A stretch of 64,000 bases of DNA from Pseudomonas iridis (GTDB lineage: Bacteria; Pseudomonadota; Gammaproteobacteria; Pseudomonadales; Pseudomonadaceae), in assembly GCF_017980685.1 (NCBI RefSeq), contig NZ_JACXXO010000004.1, positions 277,997 to 341,996 of the forward strand, read 5' to 3'. The position numbers were made by a program, and so were the translations under genes. How positions within the stretch are numbered: the first letter of the stretch is position 1; each line of letters begins with the position of its first letter. A model generated the notes under the pieces. That model was given only the letters and a program-made list of their open reading frames with translations. It was not told the origin of the DNA and did no database searches. Positions 1-7,174 of the stretch are shown here, piece by piece.

Positions 1-1
1 C

Positions 2-1606
2 CAGCAGGAACTCGGCCTGACCAAGGACGACCGCAGCGCTGACCTCGAACAGTTCCAGCAGCGTCTGGAAGGTAAAGTCCTGCCGGCGCAGGTGCAGAAA
101 CGCCTCGACGAAGAAACGCACAAACTGTCGATCCTCGAGACCGGCTCGCCGGAGTACGCGGTCACCCGCAACTACCTCGACTGGGCGACGTCGGTGCCGT
201 GGGGCGTTTATGGCGCGGACAAACTCGACCTCAAGCACGCGCGCAAGGTGCTGGACAAACACCACGCCGGCCTCGACGACATCAAGGACCGCATCCTCGA
301 ATTCCTCGCGGTCGGTGCCTATAAAGGCGAGATCAGCGGTTCTATCGTGCTGCTGGTCGGCCCGCCAGGCGTTGGTAAAACCAGTGTCGGCAAATCCATC
401 GCTGAATCCCTCGGCCGCCCGTTCTACCGCTTCAGCGTCGGCGGCATGCGCGACGAAGCCGAGATCAAGGGCCACCGCCGCACTTACATCGGCGCACAGC
501 CAGGCAAACTCGTGCAGGCGTTGAAAGACGTCGAGGTGATGAACCCGGTGATCATGCTCGACGAGATCGACAAGATGGGTCAGAGCTACCAGGGCGACCC
601 GGCCTCGGCACTGCTGGAAACCCTCGACCCGGAACAGAACGTCGAATTCCTCGACCACTACCTCGATCTGCGCATGGACTTGTCGAAAGTCCTGTTCGTC
701 TGCACCGCCAACACGCTTGATTCGATCCCCGGCCCGTTGCTCGACCGTATGGAAGTGATTCGTCTGTCGGGCTACATCACCGAAGAAAAAGTCGCCATCG
801 CCAAGCGTCACTTGTGGCCAAAACTGTTGGAAAAGGCCGGCGTGTCCAAGGGTAGCCTGAGCATCAGCGACAGCGCCCTGAAAACCTTGATCGACGGTTA
901 CGCCCGTGAAGCCGGGGTGCGTCAGTTGGAGAAACAACTGGGCAAACTGGTGCGCAAAGCGGTGATGAAACTGATCGACGAGCCAAAAGCGATGATCAAA
1001 CTCGGGCCGAAAGATCTGGAAGCCTCGCTGGGCCATCCGGTGTTCCGCAACGAGCAAGTGCTGTCCGGCACAGGTGTCATCACGGGACTGGCCTGGACCA
1101 GCATGGGCGGCGCCACGTTGCCGATCGAAGCGACGCGGATCCACACACTCAATCGCGGTTTCAAACTCACCGGGCAGTTGGGTGACGTGATGAAGGAATC
1201 GGCGGAGATCGCCTACAGCTACGTCAGCTCGAACCTGAAGCAATTCGGCGGCGATGCGAAGTTCTTCGACGAAGCCTTCGTCCACCTGCACGTACCGGAA
1301 GGCGCGACACCGAAGGATGGCCCGAGCGCCGGCGTGACCATGGCCAGCGCTTTGCTCTCTCTCGCACGCAATCAAGCGCCGAAAAAAGGCGTGGCGATGA
1401 CCGGCGAGCTGACACTGACCGGACATGTACTGCCGATTGGCGGGGTACGTGAAAAGGTGATCGCGGCCCGGCGGCAGAAGATTTTCGAGTTGATCCTGCC
1501 AGAACCGAACCGGGGCAACTTCGACGAACTGCCGGACTACTTGAAAGAAGGCATTACCGTGCACTTCGCCAAGCGGTTTGCGGATGTGGCGAAGGTGCTC
1601 TTCTGA
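2..1606 (+). CDS. lon: Lon-type ATP-dependent serine protease, 3' part (5' end outside window)
   Basis: Cytoplasmic AAA+ protease that unfolds and degrades damaged or regulatory proteins. The frame is open from base 2, so the gene starts upstream; 534 residues remain of a family usually near 800. Visible are the Walker A motif GPPGVGKTS (from base 359), the Walker B motif VIMLDEIDKMG, and the Lon protease domain with catalytic Ser in GPSAGVTMAS and catalytic Lys in GGVREKVIAARR. It is followed by a chagasin-like inhibitor gene and a YhhN-family gene. The same trio is, from memory, found at the asrA (PA0779) locus of P. aeruginosa, so this is probably the second, AsrA-like Lon paralogue rather than the one beside clpX. 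That paralogue assignment is inference; the family assignment is firm. Confidence 0.95.
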   Translation, partial: QQELGLTKDDRSADLEQFQQRLEGKVLPAQVQKRLDEETHKLSILETGSPEYAVTRNYLDWATSVPWGVYGADKLDLKHARKVLDKHHAGLDDIKDRILEFLAVGAYKGEISGSIVLLVGPPGVGKTSVGKSIAESLGRPFYRFSVGGMRDEAEIKGHRRTYIGAQPGKLVQALKDVEVMNPVIMLDEIDKMGQSYQGDPASALLETLDPEQNVEFLDHYLDLRMDLSKVLFVCTANTLDSIPGPLLDRMEVIRLSGYITEEKVAIAKRHLWPKLLEKAGVSKGSLSISDSALKTLIDGYAREAGVRQLEKQLGKLVRKAVMKLIDEPKAMIKLGPKDLEASLGHPVFRNEQVLSGTGVITGLAWTSMGGATLPIEATRIHTLNRGFKLTGQLGDVMKESAEIAYSYVSSNLKQFGGDAKFFDEAFVHLHVPEGATPKDGPSAGVTMASALLSLARNQAPKKGVAMTGELTLTGHVLPIGGVREKVIAARRQKIFELILPEPNRGNFDELPDYLKEGITVHFAKRFADVAKVLF

Positions 1607-1633
1607 ACATGAAGTAGCGACTGCACTACCGCT

Positions 1634-1724
1634 ATCGCTGGCAAGCCAGCTCCCACAATGTTCATTGGTGCTCACAAATCTTGTGCTCTACCGAGAAACC
1701 TGTGGGAGCTGGCTTGCCAGCGAT
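1634..1724. repeat. REP doublet (REPIN-like), GTGGGAGCTGGCTTGCC class
   Basis: Two inverted copies of a roughly 23-base palindromic unit flank a short spacer. The left arm reads ATCGCTGGCAAGCCAGCTCC and the right arm is its complement. It lies between the lon-type gene and the inhibitor gene. This is the common dispersed REP class of fluorescent pseudomonads and is also seen at 25702 and 28478. Confidence 0.85.
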
Positions 1725-1823
1725 GGCGTCCTTGACGACACCGCCAAACCGCCCGACGGTCACACTTTGTCTCATCTTCGGTTATGCTCGCCGTTCGTCG
1801 CCAACGCCGGAGCCGCTGACCTT

Positions 1824-2216
1824 ATGTCCCCCATTCGCCTGTTTGTCCCTATCGCCCTTTCTTTACTGGCCGCTTGCGCCACGCAGCCGAAACAGAACGT
1901 GACCGTGGAAAAACAAAGCGAATGCCCAGTGCGACTCACCACCGGGCAAAACCTGATCGTCATGCTGCCAAGCAACCCGACCACGGGTTATCGCTGGGCG
2001 ATTCAGGATTCCGCCGGCGGCGTCTTGCGCGCCCTCAGCCCCGAGGTCTACAGCAACCCGGAAGATGCTGGCGTGGTCGGTGCTGCCGGGCTTTCCACCT
2101 GGCGTTTTCAAGCATTTGCCGCGGGCACCGGGCGTCTGCGTCTGACCTCGCAACAACCCTGGGCGCCGGAAGTGTTGCCGGTAGAAACCTTTGACTGCGC
2201 CATTTCGGTGAACTGA
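1824..2216 (+). CDS. Chagasin-family cysteine-peptidase inhibitor lipoprotein (I42)
   Basis: Predicted 130-residue inhibitor of papain-like cysteine peptidases. The ATG at 1824 is chosen because it opens a lipoprotein signal peptide with lipobox LLAAC (Cys near residue 19); the frame is open further upstream without a better start. Family landmarks are NPTTGYRW (the conserved NPTTG loop) and a C-terminal QPW in place of the usual RPW/F loop. The middle loop reads GAAGLSTW, a loose match to the GxGG element. It sits between a Lon-type protease and a YhhN-family gene, like icp in P. aeruginosa. The mature protein is probably anchored in the periplasmic leaflet of a membrane. Its target peptidase is not apparent in the window. 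Confidence 0.8.
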   Translation: MSPIRLFVPIALSLLAACATQPKQNVTVEKQSECPVRLTTGQNLIVMLPSNPTTGYRWAIQDSAGGVLRALSPEVYSNPEDAGVVGAAGLSTWRFQAFAAGTGRLRLTSQQPWAPEVLPVETFDCAISVN

Positions 2217-2218
2217 TC

Positions 2219-2863
2219 GTGGGCTGGCTGATTCTGGCGCTGATGGGCGCGGTGACCTTTCTCTACGGCTTGAGCACCCACGCGGCGCTGCTTTGTCTGC
2301 TGGTCAAACCGTTGCCGGTGTTGGCATTGCTCGGCTGGCTGCACGACGCACCGCCCAGCGACTATCGCCGCTGGATCAGCCTCGGCCTGATTTTTTCCCT
2401 GCTGGGCGATGTGTTGCTGGCGTGGCCAGGGGATCTGTTCGTGTTCGGCCTTGGCGCATTTCTTGTTGCGCATCTGGCGTATCTCAAGGCTTATCTCAGT
2501 GACTGCAAACGTCTGGCGCTGTTGCCGCTGGTGTTCGCCGTCGCTGTCGGTGCGGTGCTGCTGGGGGTTCTGATTTCCAGCGGGCTGGGGCCGTTGCTGA
2601 TTCCCGTGATCGTTTACGGCGCCGCCATCAGCGCCATGCTCTGGCGCGCCCTCGCCCGCCTCGGCAGCGATGTGCCCAAGCGCTCGGCGCTGCTGGCCGC
2701 CGGCGGTGCCTTGGCGTTCGTGTTCTCCGACAGCGTGATCGGCATCGATCGCTTTGTCGCGCCCTTCCATGCCGCGCCTTACGTCATCATCCTCAGTTAC
2801 TGGCTCGGGCAGTGGGGTATCGCGGCCTCCGCGTTCTCCCAAAACAAACGCGCTAGCCTTTAA
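2219..2863 (+). CDS. YhhN-family integral membrane protein (lysoplasmalogenase-like)
   Basis: A 214-residue protein made almost entirely of hydrophobic helices (about seven or eight), matching the YhhN/TMEM86 family, some members of which hydrolyse lysoplasmalogen. The start is GTG at 2219, two bases after the inhibitor stop, so the two genes are probably co-transcribed. The conserved segment SLLGDVLLAWPGDLFVFG near residue 60 and FSDSVIGIDRF near residue 163 fit the family. The substrate in this organism cannot be read from sequence. The stop codon overlaps the first bases of a REP element. Confidence 0.75.
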   Translation: MGWLILALMGAVTFLYGLSTHAALLCLLVKPLPVLALLGWLHDAPPSDYRRWISLGLIFSLLGDVLLAWPGDLFVFGLGAFLVAHLAYLKAYLSDCKRLALLPLVFAVAVGAVLLGVLISSGLGPLLIPVIVYGAAISAMLWRALARLGSDVPKRSALLAAGGALAFVFSDSVIGIDRFVAPFHAAPYVIILSYWLGQWGIAASAFSQNKRASL

Positions 2864-2940
2864 AAGATCGCAGCCTTCGGCAGTTCCTACAGAAAACCGC
2901 ATTCCCATGTAGGAGCTGCCGCAGGCTGCGATCTTTTGAT
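2862..2940. repeat. REP doublet, GTAGGAGCTGCCGAAGG class
   Basis: Inverted pair with arms AAAAGATCGCAGCCTTCGG and CCGCAGGCTGCGATCTTTT around a short spacer. It begins within the stop codon of the YhhN-family gene and ends about 90 bases before cmoA. Two more copies of this class occur at 25006 and 50663. Confidence 0.85.
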
Positions 2941-3026
2941 TTGCCGCTTTATCAGACAACCCAAGCATCCCCGCGCCACTTTGGCTAAAATGCCGGCCTT
3001 TTCCACCGACACCGCCGGAAACCGCC

Positions 3027-3770
3027 GTGAGCAAAGAACCCGATCGCATTTTCGCCCAGCCCCTGGACAAGGTGCCTGACTTCGCCTTCAACGAGGACGT
3101 GGTGCGCGTGTTCCCGGACATGATCAAGCGTTCGGTGCCGGGTTACCCGACCATCGTCGAAAACCTCGGCGTGCTCGCCGCTCAATTCGCTCAGCCGAAC
3201 AGCGTGCTCTACGACCTCGGCGCCTCCCTCGGTGCGGTGACTCAGGCGCTGCGCCGCCATGTACGCACCGACGGTTGCCGGGTGATCGCTGTGGATAACT
3301 CGGCGGCGATGGTCGAGCGTTGCCGCGAATACCTCAATGGGCAGGACTCGATGTTTCAGGAGTTGCTGCCGGTCGAAGTGATCGAAGGCGACATCCTCGC
3401 CCTCGACTTTCAACCCGCCTCGGTGGTGGCACTGAACTTCACCCTGCAATTCATCGCCCCGGATCAGCGCACCGCGTTGTTGTCGCGCATCCGCCAGTCA
3501 TTGCTGCCCGGCGGCGCACTGATTCTGTCGGAAAAACTGCGCTTCAATGACGCCGAAGAACATGCATTGCTGACCGATCTGCACGTCGCGTTCAAACGCG
3601 CCAACGGCTACAGCGAACTGGAAATCGCCCAGAAACGCAGCGCCATCGAAAACGTCATGAAGCCCGACAGCCTCGAAGAACACCGCGAACGCCTGTTGGC
3701 CGCCGGGTTCTCGAAAGTCGTGCCTTGGTTCCAGTGTCTTAACTTTGCCTCGTTGATTGCCTTGCCATGA
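3027..3770 (+). CDS. cmoA: Carboxy-S-adenosyl-L-methionine synthase
   Basis: CmoA converts S-adenosylmethionine and prephenate to carboxy-SAM, the donor used by CmoB to make 5-oxyacetyl-uridine at tRNA position 34. The 247-residue length is typical. The Rossmann methyltransferase core shows motif I as [14 protein letters not shown] (near residue 63) and the acidic end of strand 2 as [14 protein letters not shown]. The start is GTG at 3027. Its last four bases overlap the start of cmoB (ATGA), the usual coupled arrangement in gammaproteobacteria. Confidence 0.95.
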   Translation: MSKEPDRIFAQPLDKVPDFAFNEDVVRVFPDMIKRSVPGYPTIVENLGVLAAQFAQPNSVLYDLGASLGAVTQALRRHVRTDGCRVIAVDNSAAMVERCREYLNGQDSMFQELLPVEVIEGDILALDFQPASVVALNFTLQFIAPDQRTALLSRIRQSLLPGGALILSEKLRFNDAEEHALLTDLHVAFKRANGYSELEIAQKRSAIENVMKPDSLEEHRERLLAAGFSKVVPWFQCLNFASLIALP

Positions 3771-4723
3771 TTGATCTGTCCCCCCTCGCCCGCCGTCTGG
3801 CCGGTACACCGCTGGCCGAATGGGCCACCACCCTGCAGCGTCAACTCGACAAGAAAATGGAGAAGGGCCACGGCGATCTGGAGCGCTGGCAAAGTGCGCT
3901 GGACGCCTTGCCGAAGATCCAGCCGAGCGAAGTCGACCTGCTCAACGGCTTGAAACTCGACACCGATTGCGACGACGAAACCCGCGCGCAAATGCGCACC
4001 GCCCTGATGGGCCTGTCGCCGTGGCGCAAGGGGCCGTTCGATCTGTTTGGTGTGCACGTCGACACGGAATGGCGCTCGGACTGGAAGTGGTCACGGGTCG
4101 CCCCGCATCTGGATCTAAAGGGAAAACGCATCCTCGATGTCGGTTGCGGCAACGGCTACTACATGTGGCGCATGCTTGGCGCCGGTGCGGACAGCGTGAT
4201 CGGGGTTGACCCGAACTGGTTGTTCTTCTGCCAGTTTCAGGCTGTGCAGCGCTATCTGTCTGAGCCAAACGCGTGGCACCTGCCCTTCCCGTTCGAGGAT
4301 TTGCCGCCGAATCTGGAAGGTTTCGACACGGTGTTTTCCATGGGCGTGTTCTACCACCGCCGCTCGCCGATCGAGCACTTGCTGGCGCTGAAGGATTGCC
4401 TGGTCAAGGGCGGTGAACTGGTACTGGAAACGCTGGTGGTTGAAGGCGACAAGCATCAGGTGCTGGTGCCTGAAGACCGTTACGCGCAAATGCGTAACGT
4501 GTGGTTCCTGCCGTCGGTGCCGGCGCTGGAGTTGTGGTTACGGCGTGCCGGGTTTACCGATATTCGTTGCGTGGATGTCAGTACGACGACGATTGAGGAA
4601 CAGCGCGGCACCGAGTGGATGAAGTATCAGTCGTTGAGTGACTTCCTTGATCCGGATGATCACAGCAAGACGATCGAAGGGCTGCCAGCGCCGATGCGAG
4701 CGGTCATCGTCGCCCGCAAGTGA
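3767..4723 (+). CDS. cmoB: tRNA U34 carboxymethyltransferase
   Basis: CmoB transfers the carboxymethyl group of carboxy-SAM to 5-hydroxyuridine-34 of tRNAs, giving cmo5U and widening wobble decoding. It has 318 residues, close to the family's usual length. The SAM-fold motif [15 protein letters not shown] is near residue 120 and the family segment [20 protein letters not shown] near residue 186. It overlaps cmoA by four bases, so translation is probably coupled. It is followed by a REP element and the convergent tadA. Confidence 0.95.
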   Translation: MIDLSPLARRLAGTPLAEWATTLQRQLDKKMEKGHGDLERWQSALDALPKIQPSEVDLLNGLKLDTDCDDETRAQMRTALMGLSPWRKGPFDLFGVHVDTEWRSDWKWSRVAPHLDLKGKRILDVGCGNGYYMWRMLGAGADSVIGVDPNWLFFCQFQAVQRYLSEPNAWHLPFPFEDLPPNLEGFDTVFSMGVFYHRRSPIEHLLALKDCLVKGGELVLETLVVEGDKHQVLVPEDRYAQMRNVWFLPSVPALELWLRRAGFTDIRCVDVSTTTIEEQRGTEWMKYQSLSDFLDPDDHSKTIEGLPAPMRAVIVARK

Positions 4724-4753
4724 CTAAAACTCCCTGACACCGCGGTGAGCCCA

Positions 4754-4901
4754 CCCCTCACCCCAGCCCTCTCCCCAGGGAGAGGGAGCCAGTTTTTTGG
4801 GGGTTCAGGATCTGAGTTCAACTCGATATCCCGGTCGCCGCACCTCTGCCAATCACCTCGGTCAGTCCCCTCTCCCTCTGGGAGAGGGTTAGGGTGAGGG
4901 G
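4754..4901. repeat. REP doublet, CCCTCTCCCnnnGGGAGAGGG class, overlapping tadA 3' end
   Basis: Two inverted arms, left CCCCTCACCCCAGCCCTCTC and right with GAGAGGGTTAGGGTGAGGGG, each containing its own small palindrome of CTCTCCC/GGGAGAG. The element lies between the convergent cmoB and tadA. Its right arm runs past the tadA stop codon, so the last few tadA codons are supplied by repeat sequence. Confidence 0.8.
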
Positions 4902-5389
4902 CTTTTGGCTCGGCGGGCTCTGAAGAACTCGGTCAACACCGTCCCACACTCCTCTGCCAACACCCCGCCCTCATACAACACCCGGTGATTCAAAAAGCCC
5001 TGGGTGAAAAACTGCCCCTGGCTTTGCACGATCCCGGCTTTTGGCTCCAGCGCGCCATACACCACCCGCGCCACCCTTGAATGCACGATCAAACCGGCGC
5101 ACATGCTGCACGGCTCCAGCGTCACGTACAGCGTGCTGCCGGGCAGTCGATAGTTATCCACCGCCTGCGCCGCGGCGCGGATCGCGACCATTTCGGCGTG
5201 AGCGCTCGGGTCGCTGGCGCTGATCGGGCAGTTGAAGCCACGACCGATGATCTCGCCTTCCTGCACCAGCACCGCGCCCACCGGCACTTCGCCGAGGGCT
5301 GCGCCTTGCGCCGCAAGGGCAAGCGCTTCGCGCATGAAGTCGCGGTCACGGCTGCGGTCGATGATCGCTGCGGGGCGAATCTGGCGCAT
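4889..5389 (-). CDS. tadA: tRNA-specific adenosine deaminase
   Basis: TadA deaminates adenosine-34 to inosine in tRNA-Arg(ACG), and is normally essential. The zinc deaminase signature is clear: HAEMVAIRAA (His ligand plus catalytic Glu) and PCSMCAGLIVHSR (two Cys ligands). The chosen start is the ATG at 5389 (MRQIRPAAII), giving 166 residues. The upstream extension of this frame only reads through the end of the oxidase gene. The start codon shares one base with the TGA of the upstream oxidase gene, so the two are coupled. The final residues (KSPSP) are encoded inside a REP arm and are probably not functional. Confidence 0.93.
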   Translation of the reverse strand: MRQIRPAAIIDRSRDRDFMREALALAAQGAALGEVPVGAVLVQEGEIIGRGFNCPISASDPSAHAEMVAIRAAAQAVDNYRLPGSTLYVTLEPCSMCAGLIVHSRVARVVYGALEPKAGIVQSQGQFFTQGFLNHRVLYEGGVLAEECGTVLTEFFRARRAKSPSP

Positions 5390-6765
5390 CACTTCACCTC
5401 GATGGCGGCCATCAGGCCGGTTTCCATGTGGTCGATCACGTGGCAATGGAACATCCATACTCCCGGGTTATCCGCAACCAGCGCCACTTGCGCGCGCTCG
5501 TTCTTGCCCAGCAGATAGGTGTCGGTGAAGTACGGGATGACCTTGTGCCGGTTCGACGCAATCACCTTGAAGCTCATGCCGTGCAGGTGAATCGGGTGCT
5601 GATACTGGGTCATGTTCTTCAATTCGAAAATATAGCTCTGGCCCAGTTTGAGACTGGCAATCGGACGATCGGCGCACGTCTTGTCGGTGATGTCCCACGC
5701 CTTGCCGTTAATCTGCCACAGACTTGGCGGCTTGCCGTTGTCGACGTTGACCGACACCGAACCGACCCATTCGAAATTGAAGTTGAGTTTCTCGGCATTG
5801 GCCAGGTCCGGTTCGGCCACCGGGTTGGCGGGCAGCGCCGGCGGCCACTCGGTCGGCGCGTCCGTGTTGGCCACCGAGCGCAGAGTGCCCAGACGCACCG
5901 GGCCATTGCGCAGCGACAATTCTTCGCCTGCCGCCGGTGCCTTGATCGCCAGGCAAATACGCATGCCGGGGCCGAGCCAGTATTCTTTGCCCAATGGGCG
6001 CGGCTCAACCGGGTTGCCGTCCAGCGCGTAGATTTTTGCCTCAACACCAGGAATGTTGATGCGGTAAGTCAGGGTGTTATCCAGATTGAGCAAACGCACG
6101 CGGGTGATCTGCCCGGCCGGCAGGTCGATCACCGGCAACGGCACGCCATTGATGGTCGACAAACGCCCCGCCGTACCACCGCGCGCGGCTTCACGGGGGA
6201 TGCTGAATTCGACGAAATTGCCTTCTTCGTCGATGTGCCAGTTCTTCAGGCTCAGGGTCTTTTCGTAGTTGAAACCGGTCGGCTCGCGCTCTTCGATGAT
6301 CAGCGGCCCGACCAATCCGCGCCCCAGTTCTTCGCTGCTGCTGACATGCGGGTGATACCAGTAGCTGCCGGCGTCCGGCACGCGGAATTTGTAGTCGAAG
6401 TATTCGCCCGGCAGCACCGGCAATTGCGACACGTATGGCACGCCGTCCATTTCCAGCGGCAGGCGAATGCCGTGCCAGTGAATGGTGGTCGCCACCGGCA
6501 GATGGTTGATGAACCGCACCCGCAGCCACTCGCCCTGACGCACGCGCAACTCGGTGCCCGGTGCCGACGGGCCGAACGCCCAGGCCTCGGTCTTGTGCCC
6601 CGGCACCAGTTCCACATCCAGGGGCGCGGCGATCAACTCGTAGTCGTGGCCCGCCTCGGCGTCAGCCATCTTGCCCAGCCAGTAACGCGACGCGCCCCCC
6701 GCTCCAACGCCTACGACAACAAGACCGGCCAGGCCACCGAGGATTTGGCGACGGGTAAAGGACAT
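5389..6765 (-). CDS. Tat-exported multicopper oxidase
   Basis: Periplasmic copper oxidase of the laccase/CueO-like superfamily, 458 residues. The ATG at 6765 is preferred because it opens a twin-arginine signal (MSFTRRQILGG) followed by a hydrophobic stretch; the frame extends 35 codons further without a signal. Copper ligands are visible in order: IHWHGIRLP, YWYHPHVSSS, HPIHLHGMSF and the C-terminal MFHCHVIDHMETGLM block, which carries the type 1 Cys and the type 1 axial Met. Substrate (phenolic, Cu(I) or other metal) cannot be decided from sequence. It is upstream of and coupled to tadA. Confidence 0.88.
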   Translation of the reverse strand: MSFTRRQILGGLAGLVVVGVGAGGASRYWLGKMADAEAGHDYELIAAPLDVELVPGHKTEAWAFGPSAPGTELRVRQGEWLRVRFINHLPVATTIHWHGIRLPLEMDGVPYVSQLPVLPGEYFDYKFRVPDAGSYWYHPHVSSSEELGRGLVGPLIIEEREPTGFNYEKTLSLKNWHIDEEGNFVEFSIPREAARGGTAGRLSTINGVPLPVIDLPAGQITRVRLLNLDNTLTYRINIPGVEAKIYALDGNPVEPRPLGKEYWLGPGMRICLAIKAPAAGEELSLRNGPVRLGTLRSVANTDAPTEWPPALPANPVAEPDLANAEKLNFNFEWVGSVSVNVDNGKPPSLWQINGKAWDITDKTCADRPIASLKLGQSYIFELKNMTQYQHPIHLHGMSFKVIASNRHKVIPYFTDTYLLGKNERAQVALVADNPGVWMFHCHVIDHMETGLMAAIEVK

Positions 6766-6882
6766 GAACTCAACTACCTCACGTATCAGCGACAGACCCC
6801 TGAAGGCCCGTAAAAGGCGAATACGATACACCTGCGGTTGAGAAACAGTAAGGGTGACCTGAGGCCGCACACCCCTACGGAC

Positions 6883-7173
6883 TTATGGCCGCAGGCCGGT
6901 AATCAGGTGCACCACCCCATCCTCAAGGGGCATGACGCCCGCGACACCGGCCTCGTTCAATGCCTGACGGTCCATGCGTGAAACATCACGCAACACCACT
7001 CGCACCCGGGTCAGCGCCACCGGTTGCTGCAATTTGAGGTTATCCCCACCACCCAACGCCGCAACGATATCTGCGCTTAACCCCTCGGCAGGTTCGGCCG
7101 GTATTGTCGGCTCGTCCGGCACCAGGTCCGGGGTCAGGGCTTTCCAGAACGCCTGCTGCAATTTATCGAACAT
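6883..7173 (-). CDS. Small EIIB-like PTS protein lacking the active-site cysteine
   Basis: A 96-residue protein, last gene of the trehalose PTS operon, starting one base after the stop of the EIIA-HPr-EI gene. Residues about 33-94 match the glucose-family EIIB fold: IVAALGGGDNLKL, TRVRVVLRDVSRMD, LNEAGVAGVMPLEDGVVHLITG. Where EIIB domains carry the phosphorylated Cys before TRLR (compare HCVTRLRL in TreB of this locus), this protein has Ala (PVALTRVRV). It therefore should not carry phosphate and may be regulatory or a decaying duplicate. The ATG at 7173 was chosen for its spacing to the upstream stop; the longer frame overlaps the upstream gene out of frame. Confidence 0.75.
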   Translation of the reverse strand: MFDKLQQAFWKALTPDLVPDEPTIPAEPAEGLSADIVAALGGGDNLKLQQPVALTRVRVVLRDVSRMDRQALNEAGVAGVMPLEDGVVHLITGLRP

Positions 7174-7174
7174 G

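Noticed and set aside
4206..4391. Arg/Cys-rich short ORFs inside cmoB and similar places
   Set aside because: They are alternative frames of well-supported genes.
5428..6813. Long plus-strand ORF of 461 codons
   Set aside because: It is antisense to the multicopper oxidase and has the His/Arg/Gln-rich composition of a high-GC shadow frame.
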